DNA of 64,000 nucleotides, from contig NC_090178.1 in the NCBI RefSeq assembly GCF_024679245.1, forward strand, positions 28,739,955 through 28,803,954, given 5' to 3'. This document shows, one piece after another, positions 24,725 to 35,418 of this stretch. Position numbers and translations under genes: made by a program. Numbering within the stretch: position 1 is the stretch's first letter; the number at the start of each line of letters is the position of its first letter. Under the pieces are notes generated by a model. The model had not been told where the DNA came from. It made no database searches and saw only the letters and a program-made list of their open reading frames with translations. The DNA comes from Pseudorasbora parva. Its lineage: Eukaryota; Chordata; Actinopteri; Cypriniformes; Gobionidae.

Positions 24725-25020
24725 GAGAGGGTGAAATATGAGGACATTGGCCATGTCCCCACTTTTCAAAAGGCTTATAAATCATACTTATCAAGGCTTA
24801 TCAATCATTATAGGATGATTTTTGTTTTTTGAGAAAGTAAAAATGCAGAAGGTTTCCTGTGAGGTTTTGGGGCAGGGGTAGTGTGTTTTTTGTGTGTCTG
24901 TGTGTGTTGGGGTAGGTTTAGGGGCAGGAGCAGTGTAGGGGGGTATAAAATACGTTTTTTACACTTTAAAAACCATTACGCCTATGGAAAACGTGCAAAA
25001 ACAAAAACAAACTTGTGTGT
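24725..25020 (-). repeat. Cyprinid interspersed repeat, minus orientation
   Basis: Contains, inverted, blocks shared with 49886-50170: the 'accattacgcctatgg' block, 'aaacctaccccaac', 'cctcacaggaaaccttctgc' and 'cataagcct'. The two copies are in opposite orientation. Both appear old and non-coding. Confidence 0.7.
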
Positions 25021-25130
25021 GTGCTTATGTAGATTATACAGTATATCCTAAAGTAGGGGTGTGCGAAAATCACGGTATGAGTAAAATCATAATCACCCTA
25101 ATGCATATATAACATTATAAAAAGGACAGG

Positions 25131-25869
25131 GAGAGCAGGGAGCAGGTGGAGGAAAGTCTAGAGAGTTGATTGGAGGTTTGCTCTGGAGAGAAGCGGAATG
25201 AAGGTTAGTTGCAGCAAGACCGAATACATGTGTGAAAGAGAGAGAACCAAGTGGAACAGTGAGGTAACAGGGAGAAGAGGTAAAGAAAGTGCAGGATTTT
25301 AAGTACTTAGGGTCAACAGTCCGGAGCAATGGGGAGTGTGGAAAAGAGGTGAAGAAGCATGTGCAGGCAGGTTGGAATGGGTGGAGAAATGTGTCAGGTC
25401 TGTTGTGTGATAAAAGAGTACCAGCAAGAATGAAAGGAAAGGTGTACAGGACAGTAGTGAGACCAGCGATGTTGTATGGTTTGGAGACAGTTGCACTGAG
25501 GAAAAGACAGGAGGAAGAGCTAGAGGTAGCAGAGCTGCAGAGCTGTTGAGGTTCTCTTTGGGAGTGACGAGGATGGATAGGATCAGGAATGAGTACATCA
25601 GAGGGACAGCACATGTGAGATGTTTTGGAGACAAAGTTAGAGAGGCCAGATTGAGATAGTTTGGACATGTTCAGAGGAGGGAGAGTGAATATATTGGTAA
25701 AAGGATGCTGAGGTTAGAGCTGCCAGGCAGCTCTGGATGTAGATGGATGTAGTGAAGGAGGACATGAAGGTAGTCGGTTTGAGAGAAGAAGATACAGAGG
25801 ATAGGACTAGATGGAGGCAGATGATTCGCTGTGGCGACCCCTGAAGGGAACAGCCGAAAGAAGAAGAAG
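25131..25869 (+). mobile_element. 5'-truncated LINE (RTE/Expander-like), with 14-bp target duplication
   Basis: Bounded by perfect copies of ATAAAAAGGACAGG at 25117-25130 and 25870-25883. The body matches the 3' part of the longer copy at 55953-56672 and ends cctgaagggaacagccgaaagaagaagaa, a tail typical of a fish RTE-like LINE. The encoded C-terminal segment FKYLGSTVRSNGECGKEVKK and GLLCDKRVPARMKGKVYRTV is broken by frameshifts. The intact duplication implies target-primed insertion, 5'-truncated. Confidence 0.85.
25289..25660 (+). pseudogene. LINE reverse-transcriptase C-terminal fragment
   Basis: Reads QDFKYLGSTVRSNGECGKEV, then RTVVRPAMLYGLETVALRKR and EVAELQSC, where the frame breaks. 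Another frame continues the family sequence (RMDRIRNEYIRGTAHVRCFG). This is the segment after the RT palm and thumb. The RT active site lies outside this truncated copy. Confidence 0.75.
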
Positions 25870-26986
25870 ATAAAAAGGACAGGCCTGGTCCTGGCTTCTG
25901 ATCGTCAACAGAACGTTCCACCCATGCTAAAATCCACACATTAAGCACAAAACATCAAGTTCATCACATCACTGCACAACTCTCTTTTTGTTGCATCACA
26001 ACATTCTGATATGTCAGGGACTATATCTTTTAGCAGAAGGATGCAGCTTGATGAATTATCTTAATAAAATAATGTTTTATTTTTAATATTCAGTAACTGT
26101 TTTGCAATAAGACACACAATGCCATGCTGCATTGTTAAAAAATTCATAACTGTATATTAATATTAATACATCACTCAAAATATATTTTTAGATATAGAAA
26201 ATATATAGAGAGATGAGAAACCAATAACAATGTTGTGCTGCTTATTAAGTGAGAAGCCAATAACTGTTAAATTCTAGAACCAATTCTAGAATTCCATGCC
26301 AAATAAGATTCTTATTTCTCATTAAGATTCTTAAAATAAAAATCACAATAATCTCGCAAATAAAATTAAACTAAATTGTCCTGATTATAATCAAAAAGTT
26401 TTGCTCACACAGCAAACTGCAGTACTATAATAAAAAATCCCTACTAAAACATTTCTATCACCATCATGCTACTTATTCAACTATGTTACTTTCTGTGTAT
26501 AAAATGCATACTTTATGTATGTGTGCAATATTTATTTTGGTATGTGTGTGAATGTGAGTGTGTGTAATTGAGCAGAAGCACTGCAGACTGAATCTAATGC
26601 ATACGGCACCGCCACAGGCTCTGTGTTATATTAACACTGACATCAGTGTACTGGGACCCACAAGGCACAATAACACCCTCTAACACACACATACACAGAA
26701 CAATAACAGCCTGGAGCCAGGGGGAGACAGAGGACAACCTGCGACACACATACACACACATACGCATTACACAAATATAGGTAGAGATGGGAAAGAGAAT
26801 GAGAGGGGAACGGAGAAAGGACGGTGAGAGGTCACAGAAAGATGGTGGAGTAAACAGCCAAAAGAAATAGTCAAATAAATGGTTAAGGACAGGAAGTGAT
26901 GTCAGGTGGTGGGAGGAAGAGTAAGCGAATGATTAAATGAGTGAATGATTAAGTGAGACATAAATGCAATGACCTTCCCTCTCTAC

Positions 26987-27253
26987 CTGTGCTTCATTCT
27001 CTTTCAGCAACCGTCGTGCTCGTGCTCCTCCTGGGTCATCGGTTAAATTCAACATCACTATGCTCTTCTTCTCCCAGCCAATGAATGACCCGTCGGTCAG
27101 GCCTTCCACCACCGACAGGAAGTCCTGGTAGCCATGGTGACGTGTGGACACCACCGAGAAGGCCGTCCAATCGTACTCCTCCAGCACCTCAAAGATCACC
27201 TCCAATTGGAGAGCGGTGGAAGAGCTGAACTGCAGGAAGATTGAACCGGTCTC
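26987..27253 (-). CDS. grin2d: GluN2D-like subunit, coding exon 3 (amino-terminal domain)
   Basis: Residues 171-259. The acceptor actctgcag precedes ETGSIFLQFSSSTALQLE, followed by VIFEVLEEYDWTAFSVVST, nearly identical to the human GluN2D segment VIFEVLEEYDWTSF. After FLSVVEGLTDGSFIGWEKK the exon ends in ENEAQ at donor CAG|gtagag. Phase 0 on both sides. An in-frame Met inside the exon is not a start. A sequon is visible at NLT near residue 240. Confidence 0.95.
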
Positions 27254-28890
27254 CTGCAGAGTAATTAAGAAGGTAAACGGCTACATTTCCCAAGACTTAG
27301 GACCGTGGATTCATTCCTTGCGTAAGGCATCATGGGAACTACATTTCTCATGAACTGTTTCAAATGTAACATTCTCTAATCGTAACAGCAGACAGAGCTG
27401 GTATTCTGCAGTGCAATTAAGGGGGGAAAATAACTACATTTCCTGTGACTGAAGACTATTTATTGCCTCCATAAAGCATCATAGGAATTCAATTTCTTAT
27501 AAAGAGTTCCTGAGACATGCAGCCACGGTAGGAACAGGAGGGAGGTACTTCAGTGACTCTAATCATCACCGGAGTACTTTGCACAGATTTAAATTTAATT
27601 TGCAATGCAATGGAGTGTACGTGTAGCTACGTGTAGGAGAGTGTAGGATTCCATGCAACATTATCAAAAGGATTCAATATCATGTCTCCAAAGTTAATAA
27701 TAAAACATCTGTCAATGATGAAAAAATGTCTTTTTGCTTTCATACTGTGCTAAAGAGAACATGTTATAAAAGTCGAGACGAGCAACTGAAATTGCGAAAC
27801 CCAGACCGCAGCACTTCAGAGAACACAAGAGAGAGAGAAAAAGAGCAGACCATATGGCCTGCAGCAGTAATGCATGACCCTTGGCCTTGCTATTTATCCA
27901 AATGGATGTTAGTAATGCCATCCCTTCCTACAGTTATCGGTGTGCCCCGATCAGGCCCCGACAGAGACGATGGCAGCCCTATCTCTGTCCGTTTAACACA
28001 CCTCCTCAGGCGGTACCATTAACAAACAATGCCCTTATAGCACTGCAGCAAGCCAAACACTATCTAGCAAGTGTTAGAGCTCATTAACACCAAGAGCTTG
28101 CAGAGAGATGTTTGTGAGGAATTTCCACAGTCCAAAGAAACAATATAGTTTTAAGAAAAAATAGCGCAGTCAAATAATTCAGTGTATCTAAAACAGCATC
28201 TGAGACTGTTCAAACTGGTCTGTTCAGAGAAATCCTCAATGGACCAGTTTTATTGTGCTATTAAATGGCATAGACAGTACAGTTAATCAGGAAAAAACAC
28301 TATTCATTTCAAGACAGCTAAACTTCAGAATGAGAATCAATCACTGGCTGGGTTCAATCGTTTTTAATAGGCATTTGACTTAGCATTTGCTGACACCAGC
28401 AGTGTTACAGGAAATACTTCAAAAAGGACAAGCTTAAGTCTGTAGACTTTAGATCTGTATTTAAAATCGTTCATTTAGTTGGCACCAGTCTATAAGATTT
28501 GCTGTGATATCCAAGGTTGAAAAAATGAGGTTAAGTCAAAATAATTTAATTCAGATTATGGAATCATTGTGAATAATCACTAGTTGCTTTCTAATTTGAA
28601 TGCACTTACTGTAATTGAGCAAAATCAAATTTAAAGTTGTGGTCACAGTGGCAAAATTTTGCAGCCAAAATAAAGGTTTACTGTCAATAGTGTAGCAATG
28701 CATGAAGCACCACTCACACAGACTCACTCACTTTCAAACCAAGCAGCTTTTTGCTTGCATGATCAACTTGAACATGCGTGAAATCTGATCGGGGGAACTC
28801 CTAATCTTGTGGATTCCTTTAGAAATTAATGGATTTCAGGAATTTCGTTGAGCAAATGTGAACGTATCTTAATTCTGTAAACAGCCATAC
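27254..28890 (-). other. grin2d: grin2d intron 2: nothing recognised
   Basis: A 1.6-kb intron. I see no transposon ends, RNA gene or extra exon. Two similar segments near 27256-27360 and 27405-27515 (ctacatttcc...gcatcat-gga) look like a small internal duplication. Confidence 0.55.
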
Positions 28891-29097
28891 CTGTGGTACC
28901 CTGCCCAGACCCGCTCCCCCTCCCACAGCAACGATGGGGAGGCCGGTCTGGGCCGAAACGAACTCCAACATGGGGGCCAGGGGGCCGGAAGCCAGCGGGA
29001 GGGGTCTCTCATCTTCATACACGAGTCCCTGAAGGGGTCTGGCTGCCAGAAGGTCACACAGCTGAGAGAGCAGTGTCCTGGGACTGCTGTCATTCAC
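28891..29097 (-). CDS. grin2d: GluN2D-like subunit, coding exon 2 (amino-terminal domain)
   Basis: Residues 102-170 of the predicted protein. The acceptor gactacag precedes VNDSSPRTLLSQLCDLL, which aligns with the GluN2 segment around the first amino-terminal-domain cysteine (here C115). The exon continues through LEFVSAQTGLPIVAVGGG, the conserved strand-and-turn that human GluN2D carries as LDFLSAQTSLPIVAVHGG, and ends at CAG|gtatgg. Phase 0 on both sides. N103-D-S is a possible N-glycosylation sequon. The 240-bp intron to exon 1 is the shortest in the gene and holds nothing notable. Confidence 0.93.
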
Positions 29098-29337
29098 CTG
29101 TAGTCAATTCACATTCACTTCACATTCATGTTCACATTCACACCACATTGACTTCTGTAGTTATGAATTAATGATTAAGTGCCCATAATTTTACTCTACT
29201 TTTGTGTTCACACTTCAGTTTAAAATTACCAAAGTGTTCAGGAATTCTAGGTTACTCTAAATGTAAAAAATCACAATCTGTCTCCACCCTGAAAGCAATC
29301 AATTCCGTTCCAGTTGCATGACCTCTTTCAGACTGAC

Positions 29338-29640
29338 CTGAAGCCAGATTACATTTGCTGATCCCCATTGGGTGACGACACTCTCACCAAAGCTGCTGTG
29401 CACACGTCCGAAACCTGGGTACGGCACCCTACCCGCAGCTGCCGCCGCCCCTGCTTCCCCTTGTTGAATGGTCGAGCCCGCGTGGATCACTGCGATGTTG
29501 AAGTGCATCGATGCCACCGGGTCCCGTTCACGCTCTCGGGGCCGGAGCAAGAGATGAGGGGAGGAGCTAGTCTGACCCGCCCATTCTACCAGGGCCAACA
29601 GCAGAGACAGCGTGGGTACTGTGACCATGGCAACAAACAT
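29338..29640 (-). CDS. grin2d: GluN2D-like NMDA receptor subunit, coding exon 1 (signal peptide and start of amino-terminal domain)
   Basis: First coding exon of a glutamate-gated, glycine co-activated, Mg-blocked cation channel subunit that pairs with GluN1 at excitatory synapses. The ATG at 29640 opens a hydrophobic signal peptide (residues 1 to about 23, core VPTLSLLLALVEW). A region resembling the GluN2 amino-terminal clamshell (FNIAVIHAGS) follows, and the exon ends at residue 101 (VIWLQ) before donor CAG|gtcagt. A second in-frame Met at codon 5 is possible. An upstream GTG at 29661 was rejected because it sits between a strong acceptor and the ATG. The alanine- and arginine-rich stretch between residues 30 and 75 is poorly conserved, as usual for GluN2D. 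Together the eight exons give 583 codons with no stop or frameshift. Assignment to GluN2D rather than 2C rests on exons 6 and 7. Which teleost duplicate it is cannot be told here. Confidence 0.85.
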
Positions 29641-29670
29641 GGAGGCCAAACGAGAGGGCACAAAGAAAGC

Positions 29671-29700
29671 CTAAGTGAAACCAGAAAGGGAAAAGCAAGA
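29671..29700 (-). promoter_or_regulatory. grin2d: Splice acceptor of the 5'-UTR/first coding exon
   Basis: Reading the minus strand, a pyrimidine-rich run ends in cacttag immediately before position 29670, 30 bases upstream of the ATG. This is a good acceptor, so the coding exon begins with only about 30 nt of 5' UTR and at least one non-coding exon lies further upstream (higher coordinates). That fits the family, where GRIN2 genes carry upstream untranslated exons. I could not locate that exon. Confidence 0.65.
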
Positions 29701-30090
29701 GAGAAACTGCAATTAAAATAAAATTGTAAATTCAATATATTGCATATAATAAAAAAAAAAAACTTGAGAGATAAAGAAAATTTTTATTATTAGAATGAGA
29801 GAAAGAAAGTGAAGTAGAACAAGAAAGATGGCAAGAAAGTAAGAGAACAGACAAAAGGATGGAAGAAAATGAAATGGGCTTTATTCAGGCCACAGGCTGA
29901 AATGGAGAAACACAGGAGGAAAGCAAACAGAGAGAGAGAGAGGGTAATTGATAGAGTGATAGAGAGAAACTGCATGTACAGGTTTAGCTGTTCGTGTGAA
30001 GGTCTAAATGTCCTAGTGAAAACGTCTTGTGAGAGCATCTGAAGTGGACTTCGCCATTTGGAGGGCTTACTGATCAGCCAAATCATGTTT
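29701..30090. other. Immediate upstream region, purine-rich, no exon recognised
   Basis: Follows the first coding exon of grin2d going upstream. A purine-rich stretch with a short GA repeat near 29929-29942 and no clear exon, CpG cluster or promoter motif. Confidence 0.4.
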
Positions 30091-30092
30091 TA

Positions 30093-30430
30093 CCTCAAAG
30101 GGTTAGTTCACCCAAAAATGTAAATGTAAAAATTTGCTCAAACTTGTGTTGCCCCAAACCCACATGCGACTTTAGTTCATCTTTTGAACACAAATTAAGT
30201 TACTTTTAATTAAATCTGTGCCAGTTTTGTACTCTCCACTGACAGCTACACAATTAACACTATTTTGACACTACAAAAAGTTCATAAAGACATTGTAAAA
30301 CGCATCCATATGAACTGAGTGGTTTAGTCCAAATTTTCTGAAGAGACACAATCGCTTTATATTATTAACTGATCAGCAAACATAAACGGAAGCTCAATCG
30401 AACTTGCTTGACCCACGAGAACAAACCTCA
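30093..30430 (+). repeat. Cyprinid interspersed repeat, 5' end (AAAGGGTTAGTTCACCC)
   Basis: Begins AAAGGGTTAGTTCACCCAAA and continues with ttagttcatcttttgaacac and cacaattaac-type blocks recognised as a very common cyprinid DNA repeat. The far end is not resolved; it may merge with the THAP-bearing remnant that follows. Confidence 0.6.
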
Positions 30431-30461
30431 TTGGTTCTCACATGACACAAGCTAGTCATGT

Positions 30462-30464
30462 GTG

Positions 30465-30504
<40 letters not shown>
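30462..30504. repeat. (CA)n microsatellite
   Basis: About 19 to 20 perfect CA units preceding catacgaag. Confidence 0.95.
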
Positions 30505-30507
<3 letters not shown>

Positions 30508-30654
30508 GAAGCATCATCACATCATAGACACTTTATTCGTTCCGGTTAAATCACAAAATAAAATGTACACAAATGAGTCCCTGCTCTTGATGCAGAGTCA
30601 CTGGTGAACACCTTTGGTTTTAATTTGAGAAAAAAACCTATTACGATGGTGAAT

Positions 30655-30730
30655 ACAAAACGAAAATCGAACCTCAGACAGGCTCGTCAGACAAATGCTC
30701 TACCACTTGACCACGCTCTAACAATCTCAG
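30655..30730 (-). repeat. tRNA-like sequence (SINE head or tRNA pseudogene)
   Basis: The minus strand reads TGGTCAAGTGG (A-box-like), then GAGGTTCGATTTTCG (B-box-like) about 34 bases on. The 3' half cannot pair into a proper acceptor stem, so a functional tRNA is unlikely. Confidence 0.4.
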
Positions 30731-30929
30731 GACTGACAATACTGTATTATGCTATAGTTAGAAGATTTAAGATGAAACTGTGACGTTAAACATGACTTCC
30801 CCCACTCACCCACGTTTTAATAAAGTTACACCACTCTATTGCATCACGGATAACTTTTGATTCACTATACATTCATGCTGTTTACATTATATGCACTTAT
30901 GTGCCAATTGCCAACAAAAAACAGACATT

Positions 30930-32386
30930 TGATGCAGATTTACTCACCACTTATAAAATCGTTGTCACCGAAAATGTCAGGAACACACTTGAAAAACAAA
31001 CTGCATCCACTGTTCCTTTAAAGGGATCCCCTGGTGTTGAGACTTGTATGGCTTAATATAACATAAATGATGTCTCTTACTGAATTATGTAGTAGAAAAC
31101 CCATGAAAGATTTACATTATTTAAAAAATCGATTTTATATTTGGACCATGGGTGGCGCCATCTTGTTTGCGTTCTAGGTTGATGACGTAGAATGGTTGCA
31201 CTCCTCAATCAGCTGGCGTTTCCGTAGCTATTTTTACCACAACACAACTCGAAAATTGTTTCAGAGTTAACCAAAACCAATGAATTGCTTTGTAATTGTA
31301 CTTAAAACACACTCAAACATACATGTGCACACAAACTCTCTCTCTCACAGACTCACACACATCCCCAATAGATCGGCGCGAACACACACCCACACACACG
31401 CACTGTGTGCGCGCATACATAACCCTCAATCACTATTCCCTGTGTTGATATCATAGATAGACTGTTGATATGCAGTAGATTAACTGTAATGCCTAATGTA
31501 ACCAGCAGAGGGAACTATCTAGGACCATGGGAAAGGGTAACGTGAGGAAGAGAGGTAGGATGTTTTGATGATGATGCATGGGATTGGTTTGTGCATTAAA
31601 GTTTGAGCACAAGCTCAGTGAATTAACCTCAATCTTTAAACTTTCAATTTTTAAGACACAAATAACATTCCCTACTTTTGTTCACTAATACAACTTGAAG
31701 GAGTGAATGAAGACGAGTGCGTGAAGTCGGAAAGCTGTTTGTAAATCGACTGTACACTCGTTATTGCGGTGCAACGTGAGACTGAATGACTGCACTCAAA
31801 CATGTCCACTATGGTGTCGGACAACACTACAAATGGCCGTCCCTTCAAATAATGCCCTATTTCAGGGTATAGGGGGTCGATTTCAGATTCAGCCCGTCGT
31901 GGAGACTGAGCAGCCCAACATCTCGATTGAGACAGCGCAGTCTGTCAGGCGTGTGTGCGCGCCTGCCGATCTGTTTGTGACTTGTGTAGGTGAGTTTGTT
32001 TGCACATGTATGTTTGAGTGTGTTTTAAGTACAATTACAAAGCAATTCATTGGTTTTGTTTAACTCTGAAACAATTTTCGAGTTGCGTTGTGGTAAAAAT
32101 AGCTACGGGTAACGCCAGCTGATTGCTGAGTGCAACCACTCTACGTCATCAACCTAGAACGCAAACAAGATGGCGCCGCCCATGGTCCAAATATAAAATA
32201 GATTTTTTAAAATAATGTAGATCTTTCATGGGTTTTCTACTACATATTTCAGTAAGAGACATCGTTTATGGTATATTAAGCCATACAAGTCTCAACACCA
32301 GGGGATCCCTTTAATGCTGGGTTCTTTAGGAAGCAGAACAAGGTTATATTTCCCTCACAACCAAAAACACACTACTTTAGTGACAT
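30930..32386 (-). pseudogene. THAP domain exon interrupted by a TTAA element
   Basis: From 32386 the minus strand reads MSLK, a stop, then CVFGCEGNI; after CFLKNPA the frame is cut by the 31022-32310 element. It resumes at 31017 as EQWMQFVFQ, then VCS, a stop and HFR. This parallels the intact copy at 6657-6907 (KKCVFGC, KNPALRQQWMEFAF, VCSLHF). Two stops, a one-base deletion at the junction and the insertion make it dead. Element ends beyond the exon could not be fixed. Confidence 0.65.
31022..32310. mobile_element. TTAA-flanked foldback element with about 320-bp inverted ends
   Basis: TTAA at 31018-31021 and 32311-32314 flank a 1.29-kb element beginning AGGGATCCCCTGGTGTTGAG and ending with the exact inverse. 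The arms (about 31022-31345 and 31990-32310) include CATGGGTGGCGCCATCTTGTT and gatgacgtagaatggttgca. AGGG start and TTAA target fit the Kolobok-like group, though piggyBac is possible. No transposase found; the unique middle (31350-31985) has CA-rich patches. Confidence 0.75.
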
Positions 32387-32399
32387 AAAAAAATCCTTT

Positions 32400-35300
32400 T
32401 TAACTTGCTTTACCCGAACGTTGTGTGTGCTTTCTTCTGCTCTGTTTGGTGTGTGCATGCGCTTTTCCTGGAGAAGTGTACATACAAAGATTTTACGCGC
32501 TTTAAGACTTCTTACAGGACCATACGGGAAAATCATTTTCTGAAACTTGTGTATTTTTGGCACAGAAATAAATAATGGTAAATAATGCCGCAAACACCAG
32601 TAAATTGACGAGTGCAAACCTTAGTAAATCACCTTGTATAATTTAAATACATTTTGTATCTTAAAAGGGCAGCCGCAATAAGGTCAGCTACAAAAATAAC
32701 TGTCAACGCCTTTTCAGCACTATTTTTTTCACTTCGTGTCTTTAGTAAACCCTCACCATTTTTTAACGGCAAAAGAAGGTTTGTGCTGACACAAACTCTA
32801 AGTAAATCTGGCCCTTAATGTGTGAATTGCATTTTAACATACGTTTGAATACATTATTAGATGCACAAAAAATGAGCATGTCATTGACCAAAATTAGTAC
32901 GAAACTACAGCGTCTATGAGAGGTCCTCATTAATAAGCTTCTAAGGTCTCTCTGTGTGTGTACTAATAAAAAACAGCCAAGGAATAAATTGTGCCTACTG
33001 TAAGGTAAATGATTAATAACAAACATTAAAATATAAACACTCACATAAATACTTCATACCCACACTCACATACCAACATCAACGAACACGTGCACCAATA
33101 AAAAGATTTAGAGAGTTAGTGCAGCTGATATATAAGAAAGTGTCTCCATGCTATCTTACTCTCCTCCTTTCTATCTCAGTCACACACACACACAATACAA
33201 GCAAATCATTTTCAATTTACTTTTGTGGCAGCCTCCTCCTGCCTGCTCCTCTCTGTTTCATGACTTCAGGTGCTAATGCAATTGCTTGGAATCACCAGGC
33301 TCTCTGACATAATATTCCCTCTCTCCCAATTCTGTCACCACTCTGGGTTTGTTCTCTTTTTGTTGCATTCTCTTTCTCCCTCTGCTATATTTATCCATCT
33401 CTAAGCCTGTTGGTCTGTTGACCCTGATAAGTCCTTCAGATGAATGAGAGAAAGAATTAAGAGGCCAAAGACGAAGAAGAAATGAGAAGAATATGGGTGG
33501 GATGGAGACAGAGAGAGAGAAAGAGGGAGACAAGCAGACATTGGACTTCTGTTTTGCTGGAAGAGGTAAATATAGTCCTAATGACTAAGATGTGGACAAA
33601 GATGAGGAGGAGGGGGAGATAGAGGGAGTGTAGAAAAAGAAAGAGGGATAAAATATGGAGGAATAGAGGAAAGGAGAGAAATATTGATTACTGGGGTATG
33701 TGTACGTGTTTGGCCTGAACAAACACGCTGGCAATCCTCCAGTTTTGACAGACAAGGGACAGTATGTGTGTGCGTGTTTGAAAGGTTGGTGGGGGGAGGG
33801 GGTGGAAGGTACGAAAGAGCTCAAGACCACATTCCACAACAGCATATTACTGTTTTTGAGTCACTTCAAATTAACCTGGAGTAATCATAGCCTGGGCTTG
33901 CCATTTGGGATCCAACTGTGCTAATGTTGTGCAAAAGCAGCAATTTACTGCCGCTTCCACAGGTTGCATTATACAGTGGGAGACGTGGGAAGTGCACATG
34001 CAGTCCTGAATTCATCAAAGAGAGCCAAAAAACTCAACAATATATCATCCACAAAGGAAGGGACATGTGCTTCGTTGTTGCTTACAGACCCCCGGGCGAT
34101 TCTAAAATACTACAGAGTACATTACTATAACGGCGCCATATAAATTTACATAAATCTCTAGTGTCCCTGACTGGTTTATTAAATATGCTGTGAATGCTAT
34201 TTTAAAAGACATGTTCAGTTCAGTTATTTACAGTGAAGATTCCCCTACCATTGTTGTCGTCCCCTCACCCCCCACCCCCCACCCCCTGAAAGAATAACAA
34301 AAATTATTTGTCATTATGGTCAACAATAAGGGCTGCCCAATGGCCCGGTGCCAGCGTGAAAGACACTCGGGCCAGCTGCTGCAACTGTCACATGCCCGCT
34401 CGGGCCAGTGCTCCATCTTCATGGAAGTTTATCATTTGCACATTTTTAAGCCTTGCCAATTTAAATACTCAAGCAGACATAGACGAGTAAATTTACTGTT
34501 ATCACCAGACCAAGCTCGATCTTTCAACATTAGTCTGGGGAGTCTGCTCTGTATTTTCTACTACACAAGAGGCGTGATCAACGGGCATAATTCAAATGAC
34601 TCTGAACGCAATTGGATAGTCCTTCAACCAGACCAACTATCCAGGTGACGTACTTTGCAGAGCCGTCAAACAGTATGGCTTTGGTGGCCGCAATATTCAA
34701 CGTACACAAAAAGCGGCTTGCCGTCTCTTCTCTATCGTCATCGTGTTAAACCTGCCAATAGCTCGCCAGGTGGATAAGCCAGTGATTTGTGATTAGTCCT
34801 CATAGACTTGTAACAGAAGAAGGATAAAAACCATTGCAGCTTTCCAGCTTGAGCTGAAAGGCGAAATCAAATCGACGGCAGATCGTGCTGGGTTTACCTA
34901 GTCCATGCGAAAGTGTCTCTCAGTTTGGTACTCGCAAAGTGCAGCAACACACATTAAGCACAGCCACGTGTCTCACAGCGTCACACAAAATCATTGTGTC
35001 TCACAGTATCAAAATGCCTGTCTTTGCCAGTCACCGCCAGTGTTTTTGGTCATTTTCACAAGTTTCATAGCCCACAGAATATCGGAACATGCAATATATC
35101 AAAAGAAAGAACAGACCTTCAGTTTTATTCTAGCTTAAAATTTTATTTTTTAAAACAATGTGAATGTTGCAAGTTTCATGAAAAAGTAACATTTTGAGTA
35201 TTAAGCTGAGAAAACGGCATTTATGTAAAAGACTGCGTCTGGATCAGATTCAGATTGATGATCAAAACACAGATGGAGGTGATTGAGTCAACGCACTCAA

Positions 35301-35400
35301 AGCTTCTCGTCCTGAGTCGACATTTCATTCCGTAACATTAGGCCGTTTTGATTTATATGCAGTTGAAATGTTGAGCATCGGGTTATTTTACATATGCATC
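32400..35400. other. Region without recognised gene
   Basis: Mostly unclassified A+T-rich DNA; 33400-33680 is purine-rich, and 34260-34290 is strongly C-rich. Short open frames here show no family resemblance and no splice context. Confidence 0.5.
34259..34289 (-). other. G-quadruplex-capable G-rich tract (minus strand)
   Basis: The plus strand reads ccccTcaccccccacccccc followed by accccct. The minus strand therefore has four G runs (G5, G6, G6, G4) separated by one to three bases, a textbook quadruplex pattern. It is about 4.6 kb upstream of the grin2d coding start and on its sense strand. Any regulatory role is speculation. Confidence 0.6.
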
Positions 35401-35418
35401 TGCTTAGTGCTTACATTA

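Larger units (their letters stand above)
23354..26986 (-). other. grin2d: grin2d intron 3: content summary
   Basis: A 3.6-kb intron with purine-rich stretches (23380-23520 and 24340-24560), an inverted copy of a cyprinid interspersed repeat (24725-25020), the truncated LINE 25131-25869, then A+T-rich sequence with CA-rich patches near 26680-26770. No further exon seen. Confidence 0.55.

Noticed and set aside
25093..25668. 191-codon minus-strand open frame
   Set aside because: Antisense of the purine-rich LINE fragment; the same shadow recurs at 55922-56561 in the other copy.
29641..29661. GTG start extending the signal peptide by seven residues
   Set aside because: Non-AUG start between the acceptor and a good in-frame ATG; unsupported.
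29368..29721. 117-codon plus-strand open frame
   Set aside because: Antisense shadow of grin2d exon 1; no family resemblance.
30655..30730. Functional tRNA gene
   Set aside because: A- and B-box-like motifs exist but the stems do not pair.
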